Source: an uncultured Burkholderiaceae bacterium (GTDB lineage: Bacteria > Pseudomonadota > Gammaproteobacteria > Burkholderiales > Burkholderiaceae). Taken from it: DNA of 64,000 nucleotides. Position 1 is the first letter of the stretch. The number at the start of each line of letters is the position of its first letter. The DNA is taken from positions 1-64,000 of the forward strand of contig CALMPB010000368.1 in the NCBI GenBank assembly GCA_937871985.1. Direction: 5' to 3'. Position numbers and translations under genes: made by a program. Of this stretch, positions 16,853-25,799 are shown piece after piece. The notes under the pieces are model-generated. The model saw only the letters and a program-made list of their open reading frames with translations. It ran no database searches and was not told the DNA's origin.

Positions 16853-17827
16853 ATGGGGACACGCAAACTCGCAATCCTGGACGACTATCAAAATGCGGCG
16901 CGAACGGCGGCGGATTGGTCCGTCATCCAGCAGCAGGTGGATATCCAAGTATTCACACAGCCTTTTTCCAGCGAGGACGATGCCGCCAAGGCCCTGCGCG
17001 ATTTCGACATGATCGGTCTACTGCGCGAACGCACACCCTTTCCGGCCTCCCTTATTGCCCGGCTCCCCTCGCTGAAGTTCATCTGCGTCACTGGAACGCA
17101 TAACCGCACCCTGGATTTGGCGGCAGCGCACGAACGCGGGATTACAGTGTCCTGCACACGCAGCGGATCCAGCGAATTCCCGACAACCGAGCTGACCTGG
17201 GCCCTGATCCTTGCCGCGGCCAGGCACCTGCCGCAAGAGGATCGCGCGCTGCGTTCGGGAAGGTGGCAAACAACGCTTGGCTCCACCCTGAATTCGAAAA
17301 CCCTGGGTATTGTCGGGCTTGGCCGCATTGGCCGGCAGGTGGCGCATATTGGCCGCGCCTTCGGGATGAACATCCTTGCCTGGAGCCCCCGCCTGACGCC
17401 CGAACGCGCGCGGGAAAGCGGCGCCTCGCTGGCCGCCAAGGACGAGCTGTTCAGCCGCAGCGACGTCATCAGCCTGCACGTCGTGCTCAACGACGCCACG
17501 CGCGGTCTCGTCGGTGCAGCACAGATCCAACGCATGAAGCGAGGCGCGCTTCTCGTCAATACGTCGCGGGGTCCTCTTATCGACGAAAAAGCGCTGATCG
17601 AAGCGCTCGAAGCCAGGCAAATCAATGCCGCGCTCGATGTCTTTCACCAAGAGCCTCTATCGCCCAGCCACCCCCTCCTGTCGCTGGACAACGTGGTGCT
17701 TACCCCCCATCTAGGCTTTGCCGTGCAGGAGGTGTACTCCGTCTTCTATCACGATATGGTCGAAAACATTTCCGCCTATCTCGCGGGGCGGCCGATCCGG
17801 CTGCTCGACGATCCATCAACCCACTAG
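16853..17827 (+). CDS. D-2-hydroxyacid dehydrogenase family protein
   Basis: 324 residues of the NAD-dependent D-isomer-specific 2-hydroxyacid dehydrogenase family. The NAD-binding loop is GIVGLGRIGRQVAHIGRAFG. The catalytic Arg lies in LLVNTSRGPLIDE, Glu in HQEP, and His in LTPHLGF near the C-terminus. Family members reduce 2-keto acids to D-hydroxy acids or the reverse. First gene of a seven-gene plus-strand unit with amidase, formamidase-like hydrolase, NicX-like dioxygenase and an importer, so a role late in that pathway (for example D-malate oxidation) is possible but not shown. GGAG lies 6 nt before the ATG. Confidence 0.9.
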   Translation: MGTRKLAILDDYQNAARTAADWSVIQQQVDIQVFTQPFSSEDDAAKALRDFDMIGLLRERTPFPASLIARLPSLKFICVTGTHNRTLDLAAAHERGITVSCTRSGSSEFPTTELTWALILAAARHLPQEDRALRSGRWQTTLGSTLNSKTLGIVGLGRIGRQVAHIGRAFGMNILAWSPRLTPERARESGASLAAKDELFSRSDVISLHVVLNDATRGLVGAAQIQRMKRGALLVNTSRGPLIDEKALIEALEARQINAALDVFHQEPLSPSHPLLSLDNVVLTPHLGFAVQEVYSVFYHDMVENISAYLAGRPIRLLDDPSTH

Positions 17828-17909
17828 CCGATACCGACCGGGGCAGACGCTCTTCAAGCAGAAGACATCCCCCGCTCTCTATGGCTCTTATGGATAAGGT
17901 ATCTCGAAG

Positions 17910-19295
17910 ATGAAGCCGAACCTCGAAAACGACCACGGCCCGGCACACGCAAGCCCATCTTTTTCCCGCCACATTCCCGCGTTCCTGTCGGGTGAGGATT
18001 CACCACGCCATTTTCTGGAGCGATGCCTGGAAAAAATCGCCCTGCGCGACGATGCCATCCATGCCTTCGTCAATCTGAACATCGACGGCGCCCGCCGCGC
18101 GGCTGACGACGCCAGTGTCCGCTACCGCGCCGGGCGACCGATTTCAGCGGTGGACGGGATGCCCTTCGGCATCAAAGACATTATCGAGACCCGCGATCTG
18201 CCAACCGAGATGAATAGTCCGATATTCGCCGGCTTCCAGCCAAGACGCGATGCCGCCTGCGTCCTGGCTCTCAAACGTGCCGGCGGTGTGCTCCTCGGCA
18301 AGACCGCAACGGCCGAATTCGCCTGCGGCCGCTCGCCACGCACCCGCAATCCGGTCGATACGACCCTGACCCCGGGCGGATCGTCCAGTGGGTCGGCCGC
18401 CGCCGTAGGCGCCGGCATGGTTCCCGCCGCGCTTGGAACCCAAAGCCAGGCGTCCACCATTCGGCCCGCCTCCTACTGCGGGGTGTTCGGCTTCAAGCCT
18501 ACGCACGGCCTGCTTTGTGTCGACGGCGTCGCGCCCCTGGCGCCGACGCTCGATCACCTCGGAGTCTTCACCCTGGATCTGGCCGATGCCTGGGCGATCA
18601 CGACGACAATCGCCGCTGCCGCGCCAGGGCGGATCGGCCTGGATCTCGCCACGAACACACAGCTTCCCGCACCATCGGCGCCCGGCACGCTGGTGCGACT
18701 CGACACCAAAGGCTGGCAGGAAACCGACGAAGCATCCAAGACCGCCTTCGAAAACATGCTGCATGCTCTGCAATCGGCCGGCGTCGCCATCGCGGATCGC
18801 CGTTCGGATCCGGAAATCGGCAAGCTCGAGGATCTTCTCCTCGAAGCGGACAAAGCGTCGATTTCCATCTATGCCTATGAAGCGCAATGGCCGTTGCGCG
18901 CCTACGCGGCGACCGGAGAATTCCTCGTCGGTGAACGAATCCTCGAACTCATTTCGATCGCCGACAACACATCCCGAACCCAATATGAAGAAGCTCTGAA
19001 TATCCGCGACAAGCTGCGCGCCGCCATCCTCAAGCTGCGCGCTCGCACGCAAGGGTTCATTACGCTGGCGTCGTCGGGCCCCGCCAAGGCCGACATCGCC
19101 TACACAGGAAGCCGGTCTTTCGCCGTGCCCGGAACCCTGTCGGGCATCCCTGCTATTTCACTGCCCCTGCTGCAGAGCGCAGGTCTTCCCCTTGGACTGC
19201 AGTTGCTGGGATTCCCAGGCGAAGACGACCGCGCCATCGCGCTGGCGCGCTGGCTGCATGCCTCCACAACCGAACTCAAGCGAGACACACCATGA
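17910..19295 (+). CDS. Amidase (amidase-signature family)
   Basis: 461 residues. The Ser-cisSer-Lys machinery is visible: the Lys is K89 in MPFGIKDII, the glycine/serine-rich loop is GGSSSGSAAAVGAG (residues about 156-169), and the nucleophile is probably S182 in SQASTIRPASYCGVFGFKPT. Enzymes of this family hydrolyse primary or aryl amides to acids and ammonia in the cytosol. The gene overlaps the following hydrolase gene by 4 nt (ATGA), so the two are translationally coupled. Next to a NicX-like dioxygenase it could perform the maleamate-to-maleate type step, replacing NicF, which is of another family. Confidence 0.9.
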   Translation: MKPNLENDHGPAHASPSFSRHIPAFLSGEDSPRHFLERCLEKIALRDDAIHAFVNLNIDGARRAADDASVRYRAGRPISAVDGMPFGIKDIIETRDLPTEMNSPIFAGFQPRRDAACVLALKRAGGVLLGKTATAEFACGRSPRTRNPVDTTLTPGGSSSGSAAAVGAGMVPAALGTQSQASTIRPASYCGVFGFKPTHGLLCVDGVAPLAPTLDHLGVFTLDLADAWAITTTIAAAAPGRIGLDLATNTQLPAPSAPGTLVRLDTKGWQETDEASKTAFENMLHALQSAGVAIADRRSDPEIGKLEDLLLEADKASISIYAYEAQWPLRAYAATGEFLVGERILELISIADNTSRTQYEEALNIRDKLRAAILKLRARTQGFITLASSGPAKADIAYTGSRSFAVPGTLSGIPAISLPLLQSAGLPLGLQLLGFPGEDDRAIALARWLHASTTELKRDTP

Positions 19296-20179
19296 CAAGC
19301 ACCGTTTTCAGATCCTACGACCAGGCGAGCCTTGATCGCGAATACGATAATGCCGCCAAAATCTCCCCCGACACACTCAAGGCCTATCGTGCGCAATGGG
19401 CGCAACAGAGCGCCCGCGCGCGCGACACCATTGCCTGCGATCTGGATCTGCCCTACGGAAACGCCCCCGGCGAGCGCCTCGACATCTTTCGCCCAGCCGA
19501 ATTGAAACCGGCGCCGGTGCATATCTATATCCACGGCGGCTACTGGATCAGCAACGACAAAAACGACTGCTCGTATGTCGCGCATGGTTTCGTCGGCGCC
19601 GGTTTCGTCAACGTGATCATCAACTACGGGCTGATACCCAGCGTCGACATGGCCGAACAAGTACGGCAGTGCCGGGCCGCGGTTCGCTGGGTCGCCCGGA
19701 ACATCCATCGTTACGGAGGCGATCCCGACCAGATTTACGTTACCGGCCACTCGGCCGGCGGCCATCTGGCCTTGATGCTGCTCTGCGACCCGCAACTCGA
19801 GGCCGGAAGCATCAAGGGCGTAACCAGCCTTAGCGGCCTATACGATCTCGAGCCGGTTCGGCTCAGCTTCGTCAACCAGAAAATAGGCTTGAGCCCGGAC
19901 GAGGCGGCAAGCCTGAGCCCGATCATGCAAACTCCGCGCGACCCCTCATGCCGCCTTTTGCTGACCCTAGGCGACAAGGAAGGCGAGGAGTATCTACGAC
20001 AAATGAACGACTTGGCCAAAGCCTGGTGCGCTGTCATGCCGAGCCTGACAAGCGTCGTCATCCCAAATACCGATCATTTCAGCATGCGGGCCGCGCTGGA
20101 CGATCCCGCCAGCCATATTTCCCGGCTCATCTGGGAAAAGATGGGAGCCGGCCACCCACCAGGCGATGCCGCCAAGTGA
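19292..20179 (+). CDS. Alpha/beta hydrolase, arylformamidase/BD-FAE-like
   Basis: 295 residues. The oxyanion motif HGGYW (residues 81-85) and the nucleophile elbow GHSAGGH (S154) are those of the KynB/BD-FAE formamidase and carboxylesterase group; DHFSMRAAL near the C-terminus probably holds the catalytic His. N-formyl amide hydrolysis is the typical reaction of close relatives. The next gene encodes a NicX-like dioxygenase whose known homologue releases an N-formyl product, so this enzyme is a good candidate deformylase, in the role NicD has in nicotinate breakdown. It starts within the stop of the amidase gene. Confidence 0.87.
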   Translation: MTSTVFRSYDQASLDREYDNAAKISPDTLKAYRAQWAQQSARARDTIACDLDLPYGNAPGERLDIFRPAELKPAPVHIYIHGGYWISNDKNDCSYVAHGFVGAGFVNVIINYGLIPSVDMAEQVRQCRAAVRWVARNIHRYGGDPDQIYVTGHSAGGHLALMLLCDPQLEAGSIKGVTSLSGLYDLEPVRLSFVNQKIGLSPDEAASLSPIMQTPRDPSCRLLLTLGDKEGEEYLRQMNDLAKAWCAVMPSLTSVVIPNTDHFSMRAALDDPASHISRLIWEKMGAGHPPGDAAK

Positions 20180-20194
20180 CCCAGGAGAACTGCA

Positions 20195-21244
20195 ATGCCC
20201 ATCAGTGATGACCATCAACTCGCCGTCTGGCGCGAGATGCTCCAACTATGCAAAGTACAGGCCGGTGAAAACCTGATCGTCCTGACAGGCGAGACCAGCC
20301 ACCCGAAAAACATAGACCTCGCCATGCGCGCGTCGGCGGCAACGGGCGCGCATCTCTGCCGCATCGATGTCCCGCCCGTCGTCGGCGGCGGAGCCTTCGG
20401 CCAGCGATCCGATGTCGCCGCCACGCCGATTTCGGGCCACCGCCTGGTGATCGATACGCTCAAAAGAGCCGACATGGTGCTCGACCTCGTAGGCCTGCTG
20501 CACTCGCCGGAGCAACTGGAAATCCTGGCGGCGGACACCCGCATGCTGATGATCATAGAACCTCCCGATGTCCTGGCCCGCCTGACCTCAAACGCCGACG
20601 ACAAGCGCCGGGTTCTGGCAGCGGCGCGGCAGCTTCGAGCCGCCAAAGTCATGCACGTAAGCTCGGATGCCGGCACGGATCTGACGATGCCTGTCGGCCA
20701 GTTTCCAGTCGCTTCGCAATGGGGGTATACCGACGAACCGGGACATTGGGATCACTGGCCCAGCGCATTCGTCTCGACCTGGCCAACTGAAAACCTGTCG
20801 CACGGGCGCCTCGTCATCGATGAGGGAGACATGATGTTTCCGTTCAAGTCCTATGTGCAGTCAAAGATCGTGCTCGACATCGAGAACGGATTCATCACCA
20901 GCATCCAGGGCGGGTTCGACGCCAAATATCTGCGCAAGCACCTGGAGTCGTTCAACGACCCAAACGCATTCGGCATCTCGCATGTCGGCTGGGGCCTGCA
21001 TCCAAAAGCCAGCTGGGGGGCTCTGGGACTGCGCGACAAGGTCCAGTCGCACGGCATGGACTCGCGCTCTTTCATGGGCAACTTCCTTTTCTCGACCGGG
21101 CCAAACTCGGAAGCCGGCGGCTCCAATCATTCACGCTGCCATATCGACATCCCCATGGCCGACTGCTCCGTATCCTTGGACGGAAAGCCTGTAACCGACC
21201 ATGGCGAGGTCTTACCATCAGACACTGGATCCGTCCATGCCTAG
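20195..21244 (+). CDS. NicX-like 2,5-dihydroxypyridine 5,6-dioxygenase family protein (M29 fold)
   Basis: 349 residues, close to NicX (350) and much shorter than true M29 aminopeptidases (about 410). Candidate iron ligands are H263 (in SHVGWGLHP), H316 and D318 (in CHIDIP). As I recall, P. putida NicX uses His265, His318 and Asp320, a constant offset of two. NicX opens 2,5-dihydroxypyridine to N-formylmaleamate. The neighbouring formamidase-like hydrolase and amidase provide the two hydrolytic steps that would follow. A plain leucyl-aminopeptidase-like annotation is the alternative. AGGAG lies before the ATG; the gene ends 8 nt into the ATPase gene. Confidence 0.78.
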   Translation: MPISDDHQLAVWREMLQLCKVQAGENLIVLTGETSHPKNIDLAMRASAATGAHLCRIDVPPVVGGGAFGQRSDVAATPISGHRLVIDTLKRADMVLDLVGLLHSPEQLEILAADTRMLMIIEPPDVLARLTSNADDKRRVLAAARQLRAAKVMHVSSDAGTDLTMPVGQFPVASQWGYTDEPGHWDHWPSAFVSTWPTENLSHGRLVIDEGDMMFPFKSYVQSKIVLDIENGFITSIQGGFDAKYLRKHLESFNDPNAFGISHVGWGLHPKASWGALGLRDKVQSHGMDSRSFMGNFLFSTGPNSEAGGSNHSRCHIDIPMADCSVSLDGKPVTDHGEVLPSDTGSVHA

Positions 21245-22082
21245 CGCTTCGACAAACCTATCTTCGACACCCGCGGCAGCACCGCACAGCGATTTCCCGT
21301 TGATCGAAGCCAGCAACGTCACCGTCGGCTTTACCACGGGTTCGTGGCTGCGGCCCGTCTATCAGGAAGTTCTGTCCAACGTCAGTCTCGCAGTGCGCAA
21401 AGGCCGCTTCGTGACGCTTTTGGGCCCATCCGGTTGCGGGAAGAGCACGCTGCTGAAAACCCTCGGCGGCCTCGTCGCCCCATCGGGCGGCAGTGTCACG
21501 ATCAATTCGCAGCCCGTCTCCCATGCCCTGGAAGATCACGAAATCGGCCTGGTGTTTCAGGATGCCGCATTGCTGCCATGGAAGAGCAGCCTGGCAAACG
21601 CGGCATTTCTATGTCAGTTGGTGCGTGACAAGCATACCTCCAGGTCCGCACTGCAGCGAGGCCGCGAAATGCTGTCGCTCGTGGGACTTTCGGGCAGCGA
21701 GAACAAGCTCCCCAATCAACTTTCGGGCGGCATGCGGCAACGGGTGTCGATTGCGCGAGCCCTCGCGCTGGATCCCGAAATTCTGCTGATGGACGAACCA
21801 TTCGGGGCGCTCGACGCCATCACGCGCGACCAACTGAACTTCGCGCTGCTCGACATTTGGTCACAGACACAGAAAACCGTCATCTTCGTTACGCACTCCA
21901 TTTCGGAAGCCCTGCTTCTTTCCGATGAAATTCATGTAATGGGCGTAAAACCGGGCCGGATCATTGAAAGCATCGAAGTCGACCTGCCCCGGCCCCGAAC
22001 CATGGAAACATTGGAAGAGGCGCGCTTCAAATCCTACGAACGCGAGCTGCGCAAACTATTGATGACCGGACATGGTGAATGA
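21237..22082 (+). CDS. ABC transporter ATP-binding protein (nitrate/sulfonate/taurine type)
   Basis: 281 residues from the ATG at 21237, which overlaps the upstream stop by 8 nt; an in-frame ATG at 21201 is possible. Walker A is GPSGCGKST, the signature is LSGGMRQRVSIARAL, Walker B is ILLMDEPFGALD, and the switch His is in VTHSISEAL. It energises uptake with the permease and binding protein that follow. Placement directly behind the dioxygenase suggests import of the pathway substrate. Confidence 0.93.
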   Translation: MPSASTNLSSTPAAAPHSDFPLIEASNVTVGFTTGSWLRPVYQEVLSNVSLAVRKGRFVTLLGPSGCGKSTLLKTLGGLVAPSGGSVTINSQPVSHALEDHEIGLVFQDAALLPWKSSLANAAFLCQLVRDKHTSRSALQRGREMLSLVGLSGSENKLPNQLSGGMRQRVSIARALALDPEILLMDEPFGALDAITRDQLNFALLDIWSQTQKTVIFVTHSISEALLLSDEIHVMGVKPGRIIESIEVDLPRPRTMETLEEARFKSYERELRKLLMTGHGE

Positions 22083-22897
22083 ACATGACGACAACCGACA
22101 CCAAGAACAATCCCGACATCTCCGTGGCCGCCATCGCCCGACGCGGATGGCGGGAAGTCTCCCCCGCCGTCCTTGCGGTCGTCGGCACCCTCATCCTTTG
22201 GGAGTTGGCCGTCAAGTGGTTGAAAGTGCCAGAGATCGTCATCGCGGCGCCCTCATCCATCGGTCATTCCCTGGTTCATAACGCGAAATTATTGGCCGAC
22301 TCTTCCAGCGTCACTCTGGCCATCATCGCATACGGTTTTGCATTGTCGGTAGTGCTGGGCATCGTGCTCGCCCTGCTGCTCGTGCGGTTCCCGACCGCGT
22401 CGCGGGCGGTCTATCCCCTGGTCGTACTGTTCCAGACCGTGCCCAAGGTCGCACTGGCGCCGATCTTCGTAATCTGGTTCGGCTACGACCTGTCACCGAA
22501 GATACTGCTGATCATCGTCATCAGCTTCTTCCCGATCAGTCTCAACATGATAGCCGGCTTACGCAGCGTCGATCCGAACCTACTGCTTCTGATGCGATCC
22601 ATAGGATGCTCCAAAACGGAAACCCTGCTGCGCGTCATGGTGCCAAGCGCCCTTCCCAGTTTGTTCGCGGGTCTCAAGATCGGCGTGACCTTTTCCGTGA
22701 TCGGCGCGATCGTCGCCGAGTTTTCGGGCGCGAATCGCGGACTGGGCTACCTCATACAGTTTGCGTCGAGCCAGCTTGACACGCCACTCGTATTCGCAAG
22801 CCTGGTCGTCGTATCGGCAATGGGAGTGGCGCTTTTTTATGCCGTCGCGCTGCTCGAGCATTTCATCATCCCCTGGGCGTCCAGCTCGGAAATTTAG
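22079..22897 (+). CDS. ABC transporter permease (nitrate/sulfonate/taurine type)
   Basis: 272 residues with about six hydrophobic membrane segments and the cytoplasmic EAA-like loop around LRSVDPNLLLLMRSIGCSKTETLLRVMVPSALPSLF (positions about 160-195). It begins in the stop of the ATPase gene (ATGA overlap). It forms the inner-membrane channel of the importer with the ATPase before it and the binding protein after it. Confidence 0.93.
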   Translation: MNMTTTDTKNNPDISVAAIARRGWREVSPAVLAVVGTLILWELAVKWLKVPEIVIAAPSSIGHSLVHNAKLLADSSSVTLAIIAYGFALSVVLGIVLALLLVRFPTASRAVYPLVVLFQTVPKVALAPIFVIWFGYDLSPKILLIIVISFFPISLNMIAGLRSVDPNLLLLMRSIGCSKTETLLRVMVPSALPSLFAGLKIGVTFSVIGAIVAEFSGANRGLGYLIQFASSQLDTPLVFASLVVVSAMGVALFYAVALLEHFIIPWASSSEI

Positions 22898-22921
22898 TCC
22901 AACAAACCAAGGAGACGGGAC

Positions 22922-23932
22922 ATGAAAAACTTCAGAAAAATCGGCTGCACCCTTTTCGCCATATCGGCAATACTTTGGGGAAGCAGCACTCTGGCCAACG
23001 ACAAAGTCACCGTTCAGCTCGACTTCGTCCTGCGTGGAAACCACGGCATCTTCTATGTCGGCAAATCAGAAGGCTTCTTCCAGAAGCAAGGCATCGATAT
23101 CGTGGCCATCAACAAAGGCACCGGCTCCGTCAATACCATGCGCCAGATCGGCTCCGGGGCCAGCGAATTCGGATTCGGAGATTTGCCAACCCTGGTCATC
23201 GCGCGTTCACAGAAAACCCCTGTAGTCGCCATTGCGGCCGTCAACCAGAAGAATCCCACGGCCATTATTTCCCTGGCCAAGACAAAGCTGGACACTCCCA
23301 AGGACCTGGAGGGCAAATCTATCGGCGTATTTGCCGCCGGTTCGACTTTCTTGTTCTATAAAGCATTTGCCTCCGCGAACAAGCTCGATACAAGCAAGAT
23401 CGAAGTCCGCACCATTACACCGCCCGCGGAAAATTTCCTGCTGCTCGGCCGTGTCGACACCATCCCCGGCTATATCGACGCGGAATTGCCGGAACTCGAA
23501 GCCAAGGCCGGAGGCCCCGGCTCGTTGAACGTGCTTCTAGGATCGGAAAACGGGGTTGCCGCCTTCGGCTCGGGGTTGCTCACCTCCGAAAAAATGATTG
23601 CGGAAAAACCCGATCTGGTTCGCCGTTTCGTCCATGCCTACCTGCAGGCGCTGGCGTTTACCATCAAACACCCCGACAAGACCGCCGACGCCATCATCGC
23701 GGATAACCCAGAATACGCCAATCGGCGCAACGTCCTGATCGCCCAGCTCAAGGCCGATATCGCCAAAACGTTCACCAGCGACGTCACCCGCGAACACGGA
23801 TTGGGTTATATGTCCGACAGCACGGCGAAAGCCACCATTGACATGCTGGTGGAACAAAAGATGATTCCAGCCCCCATTGATGCCTCAAAAGCATTCGACA
23901 ACCAGTTCATCCAGGACGCGCCAAAGATGTAG
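22922..23932 (+). CDS. ABC transporter substrate-binding protein (NMT1/SsuA-like)
   Basis: 336 residues with a signal peptide (about residues 1-25, ending STLAND) and an NMT1/THI5-type binding domain beginning VTVQLDFVLRGNHGIFYVGKSEG. MRQIGSGASEFGFGDLPTLV is the usual ligand-pocket region. It delivers the pathway substrate to the adjacent permease/ATPase pair in the periplasm; the ligand is unknown, with an N-heterocyclic or amide compound likely from context. AAGGAGACGGGAC precedes the ATG. It is not closely similar to the three binding proteins at 51-61 kb. Confidence 0.92.
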   Translation: MKNFRKIGCTLFAISAILWGSSTLANDKVTVQLDFVLRGNHGIFYVGKSEGFFQKQGIDIVAINKGTGSVNTMRQIGSGASEFGFGDLPTLVIARSQKTPVVAIAAVNQKNPTAIISLAKTKLDTPKDLEGKSIGVFAAGSTFLFYKAFASANKLDTSKIEVRTITPPAENFLLLGRVDTIPGYIDAELPELEAKAGGPGSLNVLLGSENGVAAFGSGLLTSEKMIAEKPDLVRRFVHAYLQALAFTIKHPDKTADAIIADNPEYANRRNVLIAQLKADIAKTFTSDVTREHGLGYMSDSTAKATIDMLVEQKMIPAPIDASKAFDNQFIQDAPKM

Positions 23933-23949
23933 CCGCCGAGCGGCGCGAA

Positions 23950-23992
23950 GCCGAGAGGGAAAAACTCCGTAATCCGGCCTTTCCCTCTCGGC
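23950..23992. terminator. Strong hairpin terminator between convergent genes
   Basis: GCCGAGAGGGAAA (23950-23962) and TTTCCCTCTCGGC (23980-23992) form a perfect 13-bp stem with a 17-nt loop. It sits between the end of the importer operon and the convergent family-3 binding-domain gene and probably stops transcription in both directions. Confidence 0.8.
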
Positions 23993-24017
23993 AATGGACT
24001 CGTCCACATGGGAATGA

Positions 24018-24770
24018 TCAAACCGTGGTCGCGTCACCCTGACCGCTGTTCCGCAAGCCGTCGGCGATCAGGCCGGAACGTTTGGCGAATTCCAGGTAGG
24101 TTTCCAGCAGCCTGGATCCCGCTTCGCGCCCCTGAGGGCAGCACATGGCCTGTTCGATGACGGTAAAGCGGTCTTCCAGCACGCGGTATCCCAGGTGCGC
24201 TTTCGCATAAGCCTGAAGCGGTTGGCGCACGCCGGCGGCGGCATCCAGGCCCAAGTCCGCGAATTGCTCCATGGCGTCTTCCGAAAGCGGCAGGCGCACG
24301 ATGGCGGCATGCTCGAGCGTGCGGGTCAGGAACAGGTCGTACGCGGCCCCTTTGCCGACGGCAATTCTCGAACCCGGGACATCGAGATCCCGCACGCCGC
24401 GAAAGGGCGAATCCTCTCGAACCAGATACGTTCCTTCAATAAGCACATAAGGCGCTGTGTAAGCGATGCTTTGGGCTCGCTGCGGATCGATGGCCATGAA
24501 GGCGATGTCCCAGACATCCTCCAGGGCTGCCTCGACGACTTTCCCCGCGGTATCGAAACCATGGAACTCGACCGGCACGCCCAGGCGCTGCGCAAGGCCA
24601 TGGGCCAGGTCGGCGCTGACGCCGCGCGGTTCGCCCGACACGGCATCGCGCTGCGCCAGAACCGGGTTGCCGAAATTGATCGCGGCGCGCAGCTTGCCTT
24701 TGGGCGTCAACTGGCGAACGGCCAGCTCATCTTCAAGCCAGTTTGGCTCACCGGAACGATGGGTCGTCAT
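24018..24770 (-). CDS. Family-3 solute-binding domain protein without signal peptide
   Basis: 250 residues of the amino-acid-binding (SBP_bac_3) fold: GKLRAAINFGNPVLAQ, GVSADLAHGLAQRLGVPVEF, WDIAFMAIDPQRAQSIAYTAPYV and GSRIAVGKGAAYDLFL all match the family. The N-terminus (MTTHRSGEPNWLEDELAVRQL) is polar, so there is no export signal. The AAGGAG 7 nt before the ATG makes this start firm. It could be a cytosolic ligand sensor or an enzyme of the cyclohexadienyl dehydratase-like branch; neither can be confirmed. It lies just downstream of the ribosomal operon, past that operon's terminator. Confidence 0.8.
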   Translation of the reverse strand: MTTHRSGEPNWLEDELAVRQLTPKGKLRAAINFGNPVLAQRDAVSGEPRGVSADLAHGLAQRLGVPVEFHGFDTAGKVVEAALEDVWDIAFMAIDPQRAQSIAYTAPYVLIEGTYLVREDSPFRGVRDLDVPGSRIAVGKGAAYDLFLTRTLEHAAIVRLPLSEDAMEQFADLGLDAAAGVRQPLQAYAKAHLGYRVLEDRFTVIEQAMCCPQGREAGSRLLETYLEFAKRSGLIADGLRNSGQGDATTV

Positions 24771-24802
24771 ACCACTACTCCTTCAACTCTGAAAAATTCC
24801 AT

Positions 24803-24839
24803 AAAAAAAGCCCCCGAGGATTTCCCTTGGAGGCTTTTT
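24803..24839 (-). terminator. Rho-independent terminator of the ribosomal protein operon
   Basis: Read on the minus strand, AAAAAGCCTCC pairs with the following GGGGGCTTTTTTT around a short loop, giving a GC stem and a run of seven T. It lies about 60 bp past the rpsQ stop and shows that the ribosomal transcript ends here rather than running on to rplN. Confidence 0.85.
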
Positions 24840-24896
24840 GCATTCGCATTCGATACGAAGCAGGAGGCGGCAGACAAGCGCCGCCATCGGCTTGTA

Positions 24897-25178
24897 TTAG
24901 ATGACGCGTGCGGCTTCGAGCAGACGCACCACCGTCCACGACTTGTCGCGGCTGATGGGGCGGCCTTCTGCGATTTCCACAGTGTCGCCTTCGTTGTATT
25001 GGTTGGTTTCGTCATGCGCTTTGTACTTGTTGGAGCGGATGATGATTTTGCCAAAAACAGGGTGCTTGACACGGCGCTCGACACGAACGACGACCGTCTT
25101 GTCCATCTTGTTGCTGACAACCTTGCCAATAAGGGTGCGTTGGTTCTTGACTGCTTGGGTGTTTTGAGTTTCGCTCAT
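24897..25178 (-). CDS. rpsQ: 30S ribosomal protein S17
   Basis: 93 residues; the core [22 protein letters not shown] and the C-terminal [18 protein letters not shown] are diagnostic of S17, a primary 16S rRNA-binding protein. It is slightly longer than the E. coli protein (84) because of an N-terminal extension. It follows rpmC after 1 bp and is the last gene of this operon; the expected rplN does not follow. Confidence 0.98.
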   Translation of the reverse strand: MSETQNTQAVKNQRTLIGKVVSNKMDKTVVVRVERRVKHPVFGKIIIRSNKYKAHDETNQYNEGDTVEIAEGRPISRDKSWTVVRLLEAARVI

Positions 25179-25179
25179 T

Positions 25180-25371
25180 TTACTTTCCTGCCTTCTCAGT
25201 CAAAAGGGTGCGGACGCGCGCGATATCGCGGCGAACCTTGCCCAGTTGGCTGGTATTGGAGAGCTGCTGGGTAGCACGCTGCATGCGCAGGCCGAATTGT
25301 GCTTTGAGCAGGCTCTCGAGCTCGGTCTTGAGCTCGGCGGCATCTTTGGAACGGAGTTCGCTGGCTTTCAT
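25180..25371 (-). CDS. rpmC: 50S ribosomal protein L29
   Basis: 63 residues, full length for L29; [18 protein letters not shown] and the helical [15 protein letters not shown] are characteristic. L29 lies near the polypeptide exit tunnel. AAGGAGACCTC precedes the start, and the gene sits between rplP and rpsQ in conserved order. Confidence 0.98.
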   Translation of the reverse strand: MKASELRSKDAAELKTELESLLKAQFGLRMQRATQQLSNTSQLGKVRRDIARVRTLLTEKAGK

Positions 25372-25380
25372 GAGGTCTCC

Positions 25381-25797
25381 TTAAGCACCAATGTGACGCG
25401 ACACGAAGGTCGTGGCGATTGGCAGCTTAGCGGCGGCCAGGCGGAAAGCTTCACGTGCAAGCTCTTCGCTTACACCTTCCATTTCGTAGAGCACCTTGCC
25501 GGGTTGAATTTCTGCGACCCAGTACTCGGGATTGCCTTTACCGTTACCCATACGAACTTCGGCAGGTTTCTGCGAAATGGGCTTGTCCGGGAAAATGCGG
25601 ATCCAGATACGGCCGCCACGTTTGATGTGGCGGTTGATCGCACGACGGGCAGATTCGATTTGGCGAGCGGTCAGGCGGCCACGGCCTGTGGCTTTGAGGC
25701 CGAACTCGCCAAACGACACCTGTGCACCGCGCGTAGCCAGGCCGGTGTTGCGGCCTTTTTGCTCTTTGCGGTATTTTCTGCGTGACGGTTGCAACAT
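25381..25797 (-). CDS. rplP: 50S ribosomal protein L16
   Basis: 138 residues; begins [17 protein letters not shown] and contains [20 protein letters not shown] and [13 protein letters not shown], all diagnostic of L16, which helps form the aminoacyl-tRNA site region of the large subunit. Starts 2 bp after rpsC. Confidence 0.98.
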   Translation of the reverse strand: MLQPSRRKYRKEQKGRNTGLATRGAQVSFGEFGLKATGRGRLTARQIESARRAINRHIKRGGRIWIRIFPDKPISQKPAEVRMGNGKGNPEYWVAEIQPGKVLYEMEGVSEELAREAFRLAAAKLPIATTFVSRHIGA

Positions 25798-25799
25798 GT

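Noticed and set aside
20195..21244. Plain M29 leucyl aminopeptidase assignment
   Set aside because: Not excluded, but the length (349) and the His/His-x-Asp positions fit the NicX branch better, as does the formamidase/amidase context.
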